From Botryotinia globosa (lineage: Eukaryota > Ascomycota > Leotiomycetes > Helotiales > Sclerotiniaceae), in NCBI GenBank assembly GCA_014898425.1, contig RCSZ01000003.1, positions 1,178,001 through 1,242,000 on the forward strand: DNA of 64,000 bases, in the 5' to 3' direction. Shown here one piece after another: positions 9,814 through 21,100 of this stretch. Made by a program: the position numbers and the translations under genes. Below the pieces are notes generated by a model. That model had not been told where the DNA came from. It saw only the letters and a list, made by a program, of their open reading frames with translations, and made no database searches. The first letter of the stretch is position 1. The number at the start of each line of letters is the position of its first letter.

Positions 9814-10466
9814 TTTGACCAGATTATAACTATTTAGACAACTTATATACTTTTCGCTAGGCATGCAGTGGGACGAAAGAAGGTACGCGGCTATGAACAC
9901 TCCACGAGGCTAGTGTAAACGAATTTTCAAGAGGCTATGGAGCTGTCATCAAGAAATAGGGGTGAGTTTTCAATTTCGAAAGCAACCGTTGATCTAACGG
10001 ATAAGCGATGGCCTTGATACTTGTGGAACTAGCATATGATTAAGGCAACTACCGTTACGCTTTTCATGTTTTTCTACGCAGCGGGATATCTTTTTCCTAT
10101 CCTTAGTCTGAGGTTCCGATTCACAGAATTGGTCAGATATCAATCCACAATAACTTAGCAGACTTTAAATCTATCCGGGACATCTGAAAATTGATATTTG
10201 CCGCGATCTCTCACATCTATCGTTGCTTACCTTTTGACATAAACCTCATTCATGCTAATACTATTTTTCTTGAATGTAGCCAGTACTACCTAGTGGCTTA
10301 TACAAAATCAGGAAGAATCATAAGTTTGTGAGTGGTATGATTTCAAGTGAGTGTTATTGTGGATAAATATAGAGTATTTATAGCTGCAAATGGTCAGTGG
10401 GTAAAATACTTGCGACATGTTTTGAGGGATATACTCTCGTTTTAAGACCTTCATTTTTTGGTCAGT
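9814..10466. other. spacer between monooxygenase and PKS relics
   Basis: No reading frame or motif I can support. If the PKS once continued past its acyltransferase domain, the following DH and later domains should have lain here on the minus strand, but I see no trace of them. Confidence 0.4.
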
Positions 10467-12830
10467 TCAAATAATTATCATTAGATTTTGACAAACATTT
10501 GATGTAAGAATTTCACCAGTCACTGGAGAGGAGAGAATAGCGCCTGTCCAACTTCGTGGCGTGCGAAGAATTTCTCTCAGGATGTTTGTATAATCTTGAG
10601 CCATATTCTGCATATGATGAGAGTGATTTGCTAAAGGAACTTTCAATCTCCTGGCAAAAAGGCCATGTTTCTCTAGTTGAGATGCTACCTCATCGATAGC
10701 TGCACTATCTTCTGAGAGCGTTACACCATCCGGAATATTGACACAGGTAACAACAACCTTGCCCCTGGAGGTGTCATTGATGTAATTTGCAGCCTTCTCA
10801 AAGCTTATACCTGCTGCGAGCACACGTGCACTGAGAGGTGAGATCATCTGATGTTTGAGAGCAAGTTTATCACGGAAATAAACGACGCCCATGGCTTCTT
10901 CAAATAAAAAAGTCCCAACAGCATAGGCAGCAGTAATCCCTCCACTCGAATGGCTCGTCACTGCTGTAGGTGTGATACCCCGATATTTTAACAAATCAAC
11001 AAGCGCCATCTGGAGAGCTACAGTAACAGGCTGACTTAGGTCAATCTGATGAACACGCGTGGTCTCTTCATCGCGCATGAGTTCGTCTTAAAAGTTAAAG
11101 GTGTCAGCTCTCAAGATCTTATCGACGCGATATATATACCAAGTAACGACCAATCTGCTTCATTGGATTTTAAAATTCCATTGGCATTCGTAATTGCAGA
11201 CCCAAAGATGGGTACGTAGTGATCAATTCTCTCCCCATAGCATACAACTGAGCACCTTGGCCATTAAATACAAACCCAATTCGAGTACTCATCCGTGCTC
11301 TGGAGATTTTGAGTTTTGGATTTTCTAGACTCTCGGCTAATGCTTCCAGGCTCGTACTGTAGCTTTAATTACTACAGTACGCGAGAAGCGAGATTTTCGT
11401 TTCGCTAAAGTACACCCGATTTCATAACATGTGTTCAAAAGAAAAAGCACTTTTTCAATATCATCTAATCGAAATTCCGAAAACTAAAAAATTCAATTCA
11501 ATTAATATAGCTTCAGATTGAAAAAACTTTGTATTATAATATAAATCTAAATTAAAAGAATTAATAAATAAAATCTGAATGATTTTGATTGAAATTCATT
11601 GAATTGAAGGTGATTGAATGAAATTATGATTTTTGATATAGTTTTTAGGCTTCTGAACTTTCGAAAATTGAATTTTCATTCAATTACCTTCAATTTAATG
11701 AATTTCTAATCAAAATTATTCAGATTTTATTTATTGATTTTTTTAATTGAGATCTATATTATAATACAAAGTTTTTTCAATTTGAAGCTATATTGATTGA
11801 ATTGAAAGCAATTGAAGTATTTTTATATAGGATTTAGCAAAAAGTTGATTAGATCAAAAAAAAAGTCATGTTTTGAACACATGTTATGAAATCGAGTGTA
11901 TACGCTAGGTCGGCTGGTGATAACTCTTTGCCATTCGACATCGAGTCGCGGATATAAGCTGCCAGTCTTTTTCTTGCGTCTTGAGTGACCATTGAGTCTT
12001 TGGAACTGACAACGTAGACGTAGACACGACTTGTGGCAGGGTTTCTAGAGATTTCGTTGCGATTCACGTCTTGAAGTCGACTGCTTGGAGCACGCTCCAT
12101 GACGGGATGAGTGTTCGAGCCACCATATCCAAAGTTGTTGATGGAAGCTCGCATAGGTTTATCTTCTGGCCATGGTGCAAGGACTGTCGGTACCTGAATA
12201 AGGAGATAAGTCAAACCTCCGAGTAACAGCTGCAAGAATTTTGTTGAGAGCGCTGACCTGTAGTTTCCAATCCTCGAGGGGGATCGTTGGGTTTGTGTTC
12301 TTGTAGTTTAGGTTAGGTGGAATAAGACGGTGTTGAAAGATGAATGCAGTCTTGATGATGGCCTGTTTGGTGTGCCCGAAATTGATTTTTACTGAGCCAA
12401 CAATGACTGGGTCATCTGATTTTCTAGACTTACCAAACGTACGCGCAAGAGCCTCCGCCTCGATCGGATCTCCGGTGGGAGTACCCGTCATGTGGGCTTC
12501 AACATAACAATTATCTGTTATATCAACGCTTGCGCGGTTGTGGGATTCTTTTATGAGGTTCAGTTGTGCTTCCAAATAAGGAGATGATATGGTAGCTGTT
12601 TTTCCCGTCCTGACCAGATCCCGAGTCTCGAATCACTGCATGGACCAAATCTCCATCTTCCAAAGCAGCGTCGGCGCGTTTTAATGCCATTGTCGCAACG
12701 CCTTGTCCTCGGCCATAACTGTTGCTCTGTCATCCCATGCATAGCATTTGCCTTCGGAGTTACTGGAAACAATTCGCCAATGACCTCTCCTATGGACCCG
12801 AGTATCAACTTCCATACCTCGCCCTTTGCC
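10467..12830 (-). pseudogene. polyketide synthase relic (KS C-terminal half plus AT domain)
   Basis: Fragments of a reducing-type iterative PKS in the right order on the minus strand. Ketosynthase: an YGRGQGVATMALKRAD-like piece (about 12640-12720), then EAHMTGTPTGDPIEAEALARTFGK and KINFGHTKQ (12340-12520), then PMRASINNFGYGGSNTH. Linker: up to SPADLAYT near 11900. Acyltransferase: IGFVFNGQGAQLYAMGREL (11223-11290) and SHSSGGITAAYAVG, where the usual GHSSGE is altered. Two GT-AG introns are still visible (12194-12257 and 11087-11139). Damage: frameshifts near 12720, 12600 and 11210, loss of about seven residues after KINFGHT, loss of the KS active-site Cys region and everything after AT, and a 486-bp insertion at 11413-11898. 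The product cannot be told from this. Confidence 0.85.
11413..11898. mobile_element. foldback (long inverted repeat) MITE inserted at TA in the PKS relic
   Basis: A 486-bp element that is almost entirely one inverted repeat. The outer ends match over 28 bp with one mismatch (11413-11440 against 11871-11898; CACCCGATTTCATAAC versus its complement), and the similarity continues inward for roughly 230 bases per arm to a short loop near 11640-11690. It is flanked by TA (11411-11412 and 11899-11900), the duplication used by Tc1/mariner elements. Removing the element with one TA makes the PKS frame continuous across the junction, so the insertion point is exact. It carries no coding capacity. Confidence 0.88.
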
Positions 12831-13216
12831 TCTACCAGTCTATAGTCTACGGATATGGATCAGAATTCATTGCTATCTATGTCTCAAGTTTACAATGGTT
12901 TAAAATTTGATAACGATTTCTTCAATTGTTTTCCCGCCAGTCCTCATGGAATTGAACACGACCATTCTGCCTCGCAATTTCAAGTCTATGATCTGCCAAT
13001 TTCAGAAGACATAGAAAGCGGAGAGAGTCCTCAAAGAATCAAAATTCCTGGCCTCAAAGAACTCCGTGCATTGAACTCATTAGAATCTACAACTCCAGTT
13101 GTATAACTGCCAACGCCTAAGGGAGATGAGCAAGGAAATGCATGCCATACAATAATCACCGGGCTTGAGAGTTTCCCTTCGACAGTTTTTACTACACAAG
13201 CAGAAATCGCAGGCAT

Positions 13217-14169
13217 CAGTGTAGACAATAGTATACTATAGTGAAACTATGGCGCATATTGACATATCAATATTATAATTAATATATTTAAAAAGGAGGT
13301 TATATATTTTTATTTTTTATTTATATATCTAAAGAATAATAGCGATATATTGAAATACTAGAATCTAATATAAAACCTTCATTTCTATTTAAATTAAATT
13401 AGAATTGAGAGATTTCAATTTAATTTGAAATAAAAAATAGAATTTATTATTTGATATAAATAGAAATAGATATTTTATCATTTAATATAAATAGAAATAA
13501 ATATTTATATTAGATTCTAGTATTTCAATATATTATTAATGATATTAAATAATTAAATGATATTGAATATTTTCAGTAATATTGAATTCTATATTATGTA
13601 TATAGTAGTAGTATAGAAGAACTTGGTTATATCGGACTGAGATTTTCGACCAATCAAATCCGGTATATTCAAGATTCCGGTATAAAAAATAATGACCCAA
13701 GCTTTCTAACCAAAATTTATATTCAATTTTAGTTTCAAACTCTAATATTTTCGAAAAAATTATATAATTAAAGCGAATTATATTTATTAAAGAAAAAAAA
13801 ACTTATGTAACTAAATTTATTATTAAAATTTATATCGGATTTATGAAAAAAGTATTCGATATATTAATATATCTAAAAAATCCGATATCATTATATAAAA
13901 AGTGTTCAAATAAGAAAATTATTCCAGTATATTCAAGATTCCGGTATATCCCAGTCCGGTATAGCCAAGTTTTTATGTAGTAGTAAATTCATAATCGATT
14001 CGATCTATATAGCTATGCTAAGACCATGCGATGCGCCTGTATCTGTGTCTAATTGAATGAAGTAGATAGGAAAAAGATATATTATGTATATATGTATTTC
14101 GAAAAAAATCGATATGCACTATTAAACTAATCTGTATACAAATCACGGGAAATACTATTGCCTACACTG
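13217..14169. mobile_element. hAT-like MITE, copy A (carries a nested element)
   Basis: Termini are CAGTGTAGACAATAGTAT on the left and the complement of CAGTGTAGGCAATAGTAT on the right. The neighbouring copy B has the same ends and left-hand sequence. An 8-bp duplication is expected for this class; the flanks here, gcaggcat and gcagaagt, agree at only five of eight positions, so the duplication has diverged. Excision with one flank restores the frame of the host gene. The interior left part forms a diverged inverted repeat rich in AATATATT. The copy is larger than expected because of at least one further insertion (13614-13977). Confidence 0.78.
13614..13977. mobile_element. MITE nested inside copy A
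   Basis: A 364-bp unit whose ends are inverted repeats: AACTTGGTTATATCGGACTG near 13620 against the complement of CAGTCCGGTATAGCCAAGTT near 13952-13971, with further pairing at CCGGTATATTC motifs inside. It is flanked by TA on both sides; in fact GTAGTAGTA occurs on both flanks, so an 8-9 bp duplication is equally possible. It is missing from copy B at the matching place. Confidence 0.7.
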
Positions 14170-14379
14170 GCAGAAGTATCTTCAGTCTTAGCAGAATACC
14201 TTGCTTGGGCGAGAAAACAGCGCCACGAGGCAGAGCCAGGACTACTAAGTGTGAGAGATGACGGTCTTTTGGAAAATCTGCAAAGCCGCCTGAGGGAGAT
14301 ACATGAACTTGTTCAGACAAGGCATCAAGATTCTTGGAATCAAGTGGTGAATGTGCTGGAGAAGTTAAAGGGGACGTAA

Positions 14380-14730
14380 ACTCAATTTAGTGCTATATAC
14401 AGGGAGTTGATGAATCAAACGGCGGAGAAGGCGCAGTTTTTCCAGGTGAATTACAAAGTTTGTGCTCCATTACAGGATCAGAAATTTGGGGGCTGGCGAT
14501 TTGAATTGAGCGAGGTTTCCCTCCCTCTCTGTATCTGTATATTTTGCTGTTTTTCAATACACATAGATAAGATTGCTTCTTGATACACATTTAGACTCAT
14601 CGCCACACTCTATTCAAATGAACTTCATTCTAACAATCTCTGAGTGTATTGACTGCGTTATTGTTGTGATTGCCCCCTCCGAAACACTGGCGAGTTCACT
14701 CGCCCCAAAATTTCAGTTTGTGACTCAATA
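14380..14730. other. downstream host DNA between the two MITE copies
   Basis: Normal-composition sequence. A frame through 14410-14520 reads like coding (QTAEKAQFFQVNYKVCAPLQ) but has no start and could be decayed continuation of the broken gene upstream. The stretch at 14690-14712 contains the palindrome TGGCGAGTTCACTCGCC. No intact gene. Confidence 0.4.
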
Positions 14731-14738
14731 TTAAGCGC

Positions 14739-15905
14739 CAGTGTAGGCAATAGTATACTATAATGAAACTGTAGCGCGTATTAGCATATTGATATTACAG
14801 CTAGTATATATAGAAAGAAGGTTATACCACTCTTATATATATTCATATGTTTAAAGAATACTAGCAATATACTGAAATACTAGAATCCAATATAAAAATC
14901 TATATTCCTATCCAAATTAGATTAAAAACAAGGGATTTTATATCAATTCGAATAAGGAATAGAATTTATTATCTAATATGAATAGGAATCTCTTATTTCT
15001 AATCTAATTTAGATAGGAATATATATTTTATATTAGATTTCAATATTTTAGTATATTGTTAATAGTATTAAATAACTAAATGATATTGAATACTTTCAGT
15101 GGTATTAGATTGTATACTACATATATATATATTTCGAAAAAATTCAATATATACCACTAAACTAAGGGCTAGTTTGGATGTACAAATCCGCACTAAATCC
15201 ATTAAATATTCCGCTCTTTTTGAAAATGAATTTTGAATTTATATTTGAATATCAAATCATAGATTTTATCAAATAATCTACATTTCAATAAATTTAGTAT
15301 ATTTTGAAATAGGAAGGAGATAAATCACTCTAAAATGATATTAAATAATTTGTATTTTTTAATAAATTTATATAAAAAAATAAAAACACAAATTGAAAAC
15401 AAGGATTAGAAAAAGCAGGTTTTATTAAATCCATTGAAATAATCCGTTTTTTTATAAACCTTTATAAACTTTAAAGTCTAAAGTTTTAGTAGATAAAACC
15501 TAAAGCTATAATAAATAAAGCCTAAAGTTATAATAAATAAAGCCTAAAGTTATAGATCTATTTTGAATTAAAGTTTAAATTTAAATAAAGCTATCCCCAC
15601 ATTCATTTATTTAATTATTCAAATAATAATAACAAACTGAAAATTCGAATTATTTTATCTAATTTATATATATATTATATATATATATTCTACTTCCTTT
15701 TATTTTTATAAATTTTATAACAAATTTGATATACAAATTATAAAATTATAAATCAATAATTCATTCTTTTTGAAACAAATTATTATTACCACAAAATTTA
15801 TAGTAATATAAAGAGCGGATTATTTCAATGGATTCAGCGTGGATTTTGTAATCAAACGAGCCCTAACCCGTATACGAAATACGGGAAATACTATTGCCTA
15901 CACTG
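14739..15905. mobile_element. hAT-like MITE, copy B (carries a nested Harbinger-type element)
   Basis: Termini CAGTGTAGGCAATAGTAT and its perfect inverted copy at 15888-15905. An exact 8-bp target duplication TTAAGCGC lies at 14731-14738 and 15906-15913, the hallmark of hAT transposition. The left 420 bp align with copy A and contain an internal inverted repeat (ATTCCTATCCAAATTAGAT near 14900 against its near-complement near 15000). Removing the nested unit leaves a non-coding element of about 470 bp, so it depends on an outside transposase. Confidence 0.9.
15166..15863. mobile_element. PIF/Harbinger-type MITE nested in copy B
   Basis: A 698-bp unit starting GGGCTAGTTTGGATGTACAA and ending with the near-complement TTGTAATCAAACGAGCCC. 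The terminal similarity runs on for about 55 bp through AATCCATT/AATGGATT and GAGCGG motifs. It is flanked by TAA on both sides (15163-15165 and 15864-15866), the 3-bp duplication typical of PIF/Harbinger elements. The interior is AT-rich with repeated AAAGCCTAAAGTTATAAT units near 15520 and no coding capacity. Confidence 0.85.
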
Positions 15906-15913
15906 TTAAGCGC

Positions 15914-17114
15914 TTTCCCTAATGCTGGAAAATTACCTACACCTCAAATCCTATATCCTTACAACTTGAACAAAGCTCTCTTGTCTGTCGCGAAGTTCAA
16001 CAAGAGAAAGTAAAAATGACCGCCAATACGAACTGTGCAAGTACCAGAGGAAAAGTATCGATGAGCTGCTCTTCTTCAAGCGCTTCTCCTCTCTCGTCAT
16101 TCTTCTCTTGCATCAACCACGAAAGTCTCCTTCCCTTTCAGTTTCACTTCTACCACCTGCCAAATTTCCCAACTGCCTTGTCTCAACCAAACACCCACAA
16201 AACCGTAAACAAAAAAACCACAATTCCGAATTCCAGCAATCCCGTGAAGATGAGAAGAAGCGGATGGATATACTAATTCTCATTCTTATGCCTCTCTTCC
16301 TTGAGTATTGTTTCCTCAACGCGATAGAGAGATAGAGATAAGTTGCCTCGTAAACGAGATATTATTTTCCTCCTAGACTTAAAGATGCATGTGCGCGTGT
16401 GTATACAAGCCGAAGTAAAAAGAGAACAAGAACAAGAGATATAGTATCACTCCGTGAATGTGTAAAGTGAATACCCACGAGTAATATGTAATTAATAAGT
16501 ATTCCCTATGTACCTAGTAGAGAGTTCTCGAAGGAAAAAGGAGGTTAAATGTAAGAAATTCACTAGAATCTAATATTCTCAAGACATTTGATGTCCATGA
16601 GAATTTGATATCGAGATGTGCGAAGAGCAAGTCAACCTTGAATATAAATCACGTGCGAGAAAGAAAAAACCATGCCAGCGAGCGCTCATTATCATCTAGT
16701 GGCCTCTTTCAGTACTAAAAAGGCGTCAAACTGTCACTTGATCTCACAGTGAGATATAAGTGGCTTGTTGAATTTGAATATGAAACACGGTTGTTCTAAC
16801 TACAAACATACAACTCGACTTGTGTATGGAAAAATGATCGGGGAGAGTATGAAATCGTGGATCATTCAAAATTGGAGAAGAAGGCTTTTCAAAAACCAAG
16901 AGCATGAAGCAAATTAAATTTTATTGTTCTAGCTGACTAGCAGAAATAGAAAAACATAAAGTGAAAGCACCCAGCCAAACAGAAATACTCGTACATCTCG
17001 TAGACGCCACATCACGCTTCTGTGCCACCCTTCCAATATGCGGTTTCATATTACGCCAGTAATATCCTAGTTTTGATCTACACGATTGTAGATGTATCAA
17101 CTTCTCAGCTATAA
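15914..17114. other. no recognised gene
   Basis: Host DNA after the MITE cluster. A frame from ATG 16016 gives 86 Ser/Pro/His-rich residues without a motif, and it overlaps other frames of equal quality. The rest, up to the 3' end of the membrane-protein gene, holds nothing I can support. Confidence 0.45.
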
Positions 17115-18131
17115 TTATCTCTCGTAACTTAAAGATCGCTCCTCCTCGGAATACTCATCGGGGTATGCATCATTCATTCTCCTTCCCCGAGATCTAGCAC
17201 GAGGGGCAATGTTAAATCCATACATGGTGTCTCTAGTGACCATATAGATACCGAATGAAAAGAGAAGAGCAAAGGCAAATGCAGCCCACTGGAGTCCCTC
17301 GAGCGTTTTCCCTTGTTCAATCTGTACGTTTGCAGAGCATCCTACAGCTGTATCTCCAAGTACCGTATTGATTGCATTAACGGAGACAGTGAGCGTATAT
17401 GCTGCACCAAGACTGGTAGCAACAGATGCCCACAGAAATGGCATGGCTACCATGCCGATTTTACCAGCAGGTTTTCCCAGACCTGCAAGGAGCCATGCAC
17501 CAGTGTCAACAAGAAAGCCTAGGAGAAATAGAGATAGTGCGACCATAGGCATGAAAATAGATATGTCGTTCTGTAACTTCTGTCCTAACTGTATGATATT
17601 TGAATCGACATGAAGTGTCGCGGCAATTTCGTCAGGGGACTGACTATACTGCTTGCCTATGCATTGGAAACCGTTTGTGTTCTTGAACGTATCTCCGTTG
17701 CTTCCTTCCACTCCCACAAAAGCACAAATACCTACATAGTTTGTTAACGAAGATTTGCAGAATCAGGAAGATATATTCACGAACCCATGTAACCAAATCT
17801 CAATCCACCGATTTTGGATCCATCACTGCCTACCTTGGAGATCTGTCCAATGAAGACATTCTGCATTCCTGGCGTTGTTGTCGCAGATCCAGCAATCGAC
17901 ATAGCTAAACATCAACACATTAACTCAGGTCTACGAATTGATACATCGGGCAAGAACTAAGGAGGGTCTGTGGGCTTACCCGAGAATGTAAAAAATGGGA
18001 TAGCTCCAATAATCCATACTGCAGCTCGAACAGTAATGTTCTTTGGGTCTGCGAGAAATAAAGTCAATCTTAGTTCTACAAGGACTTCTGAAAAACTTAC
18101 TCATGGGTCTCCATGCTCCACGGCCGGACAT
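17115..18131 (-). CDS. Fig1-like four-span membrane protein
   Basis: Four exons (18101..18131, 17980..18048, 17785..17904, 17115..17731, minus strand) join in phase to 278 residues; all three introns are GT-AG. Topology is claudin-like. Segment 1 is at about residues 17-36 (VRAAVWIIGAIPFFTFSA), followed by an extracellular loop with GLRFGYMGICAFV and a Cys further on (FQCIGKQYS). Three more segments follow (FMPMVALSLFLLGFLV, VAMPFLWASVATSLGAAYT, LQWAAFAFALLFSFGIYMV), and a basic tail. The GxRFGYxGxC motif and this layout match the fungal Fig1 family, which takes part in calcium influx and membrane fusion during mating and polarised growth. A SUR7/PalI-type claudin relative is the alternative. 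Confidence 0.65.
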
Positions 18132-21100
18132 TTTGAAGGCGTGAAATTAGGATAATACCACTAAGTGGTGGCGACGGTGCAAATTAGTGACTCTTTTTTT
18201 TTAAAAAAAAACACAAAAATGAATGACGAAAGGAAAATCTGTCAGATAAGAAATTCTGCACTGCTAGATTTCAACTTGAGCAGATGGATAACCTGGCTTA
18301 CGGCTTGAGGACTAGAAGAACTTGCTCACTATATACAGCTGTTGGTAAACCATAGTATCCATTGCTCCACCTCGGGTTGGACCTGAATGTCCATGCTGTG
18401 CAATTGCTGTGCCTTCAATTGTTGACCATATTGACCGATAGATCACTGGATCTAGGTACACCTAAGAAACTTTTATGAATTCAAACAGGCACTGCGAACC
18501 ACCAAGTAACCTACTAGGCCAATTCTTCAGTGAAAAGAATTGTTAGTACAGGACAGTGCATAATAACCGCGGCCTACAAACGGCAAGCGCTCAAGTCCAC
18601 GGCCGTGATGTTTTTGGTCGTTCATCAGACGACATTAACCGATAACGTAATCAATCTAGTGCTCAATACTCGAGCAGCTGCTAACAGTGCGCAGAATCAT
18701 TATCGCACGCGCCCGAACAATTTTGGTTTTTGGGTCATGCTCAAGGTCGAATTGAGGCTCTTGTAAGCATTCAAACAAACTTCCCCTTTCTATCTTGGGT
18801 CATCCTTCTGTCGTAGGGTCTACAGAGAGGAATGATTTTGTGCTCCATACATATCTCTCGTTTTCTGGTCCAAAGTTTGGACGGAATCTCGAAGATCCAT
18901 TTTGAGAGCTGGTTGGATCTTTTCAACCTTCTGCGACGAATCCTGTTTACGGAAAAAGCTCCCTCCGATTTGAGAGGCAATTCAAATCCTTCTTACAATT
19001 GATATGTCTGTATCTTCGCAGGAAACTACGCTTGCATTTGCTTAGACACCCGTGGACGTTTGCTTGTTACATTTGTTGGTTAGGTAGCTGGAGGTTCCAT
19101 TGCCAGGTGTAAGATACAAGTGTGGCTGCCAAAAAATAGTGGCGTTCGACTGTGGTCTAACCCAAAGAGGCCAAGTGCACTCTCAATGCTTGAAAGTTCA
19201 TTATAGGGCTGAAGTGTCGGTTATATTTTGAGTTATTGGGTCGGCGATGAGGTTATCGCAGGCAAGCTTCTTTACATCCCTAAAAAATAATTGATCGTTG
19301 GTGTTTCAAACGATCAGAAAGTCGATATGGAAGGATTTGGGCCACAACGACCAATTTTGCACCCCATTTCTGACCATGCCCGAGGATCAAGATTGTTGAA
19401 ACTTCGCAGACTAAGTAGTGAGTTAGCTTAGCTTTTAGAAATGAAGGGGGCCTAGAATTTTACACGAAAAGCATGAAAATTTCATTATGCATAGCCGGGC
19501 CGATTGCCATTCTCGCGGCCGATTATGGTTCTTCAGAGGTCTTCTCTATCTACTGCTAACCTACGTATATTTGAAAGCTGGAATCTGCCTGCTTTTTCTC
19601 ACAACATCAAGCTCGAACGTCAAATCTTTTTTAACACTACCATCTCAGAAATGAGTATTCCACTGTGAGCTCATATCTACGACGATGAACATGTGACAAT
19701 CGAGAATCATGCGAGGATAGATCCTGCCTGTTTCGGCGACGGTGGGCTATGAATAGACTTTTCATTCGTTCAAATTGTCTCAATACCTTAAGCCGTTGAA
19801 TTTTATCCCCTATTCCCAACGATCAGTACAATTTTGGATTTCAAAAATTAAGTCGCAGCTGCACCAGCGTAAGGCCGAACAACAGTCTACAATGTTATTG
19901 CTCTAGATAATCTCATACAAGCTGAGAAAAGGGCATCAAGTCATTGGTATGTTCTAATATATATGTAGTGGAGTATTGGTTAACAAAATGAGATTCACTA
20001 ACAGCTTGTGATAAAATAGTGTTTCATTGAAACAATTTCTAGCTTCATACACACACTACACTTTCAATACGCTCGTTAAACTTTACTTATTTATAAAATT
20101 TCTACAACAATGATTGCAGGCCATCGAATAAACCACACAAAAATTAAACTCGTTTCATCTCATTTCCTTTGTCAGTGTCTTTCTCAAATTCTTATCCCTA
20201 CTTTGGTATAAGCTTCCTGGAGCCATCCACCAACAGACCTTCCACTTCAAAGCATGTTACTATCGCACGCAGGATCTCTCGCTCCCATTTATCGATGGCA
20301 TCCTACACAAGGTCCTGTTTTGTCTCCAAAAATCCACTCCTCCACGTTCGGGAGCCATGTATACTGAGACGAGTCAAATCGCCTCTGTGGTCTTCTGAGC
20401 AGGCAGCTAGTAGGTTGAGATGAAATGGGGCTTGGATTGCTTTCTTTGTTCTTGGTTTGGTGTTGCGGAACCACTTACGAGCTTTATCAACATGCTGTGA
20501 AGACAGATCTGGAGCACGTCGAATGGAGGCGAAGATGGGACGAATTAAAAAAAGGGTAGAATTGTCACCTTCACATTGCTAGGTTAGGAGGGGCGTTCAG
20601 AAATAAAAAGGGTCAGGTCTTTACATGGGAGTTTCTTTTTGGCGAGGGGAAATGATACAAGATAGGAGTATGGTTAACTTTGATAGCTGGATCGGAGCTA
20701 AAAATGCATAGTTCTAGTTCTTTACGAATAGTTAAACTGCATGGTTTTTTGTTTAACTCTTGTGAATTACCTTGATCTAAATCTCTAATCCCAATCAAGT
20801 GGTGATCGTGAGTATTGTAATACTATAGCCAAGTGGCTGCTTTGCGAGCACTGAAAACTCTTTACTTCCATGACCTCTTGAGACCCGGTATTTCAGGAGC
20901 TCAATCCCGGATATCGGATCTGTGTGTACCCTTAAAATAGCCCTCTTGTGATTTATGATTTACTCCATTTGACATTCATGCCCAAGTTTCTTTACGTACA
21001 CCAGTTCGGTTGTGATCCATCAGAAACAAACACATGAAGGGGACGCCTGTTAGAATCCATATTGATGCCCAAGGTACGCTCAAATCTTGCCTTGCCATCG

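Larger units (their letters stand above)
12855..14379 (+). pseudogene. broken plus-strand gene of unknown family, split by a hAT-like MITE
   Basis: From ATG 12855 the frame runs through Ser/Glu-rich sequence (FQVYDLPISEDIESGE, IKIPGLKELRALNSLEST) to a TAA at 13104-13106. It continues in the same frame (LPTPKGDEQGNACHTIITG) until a transposon enters at 13217. Coding resumes after 14169 in a frame that joins correctly and gives an amphipathic helical tail (SSVLAEYLAWARKQRHEAE, LLENLQSRLREIHELV) ending at 14377-14379. The TAA is one C-to-T change from CAA. I do not recognise the protein. Its place beside the PKS relic would suit a pathway regulator, but no zinc-cluster motif is seen, so that is only a guess. 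Confidence 0.6.

Noticed and set aside
13614..13977. Firm assignment of the nested unit to Tc1/mariner
   Set aside because: TA flanks fit, but GTAGTAGTA also flanks both sides, so an 8-9 bp duplication cannot be excluded.
16016..16276. 86-codon Ser-rich frame
   Set aside because: Other frames over the same bases are equally open, and no motif or splice structure supports it.
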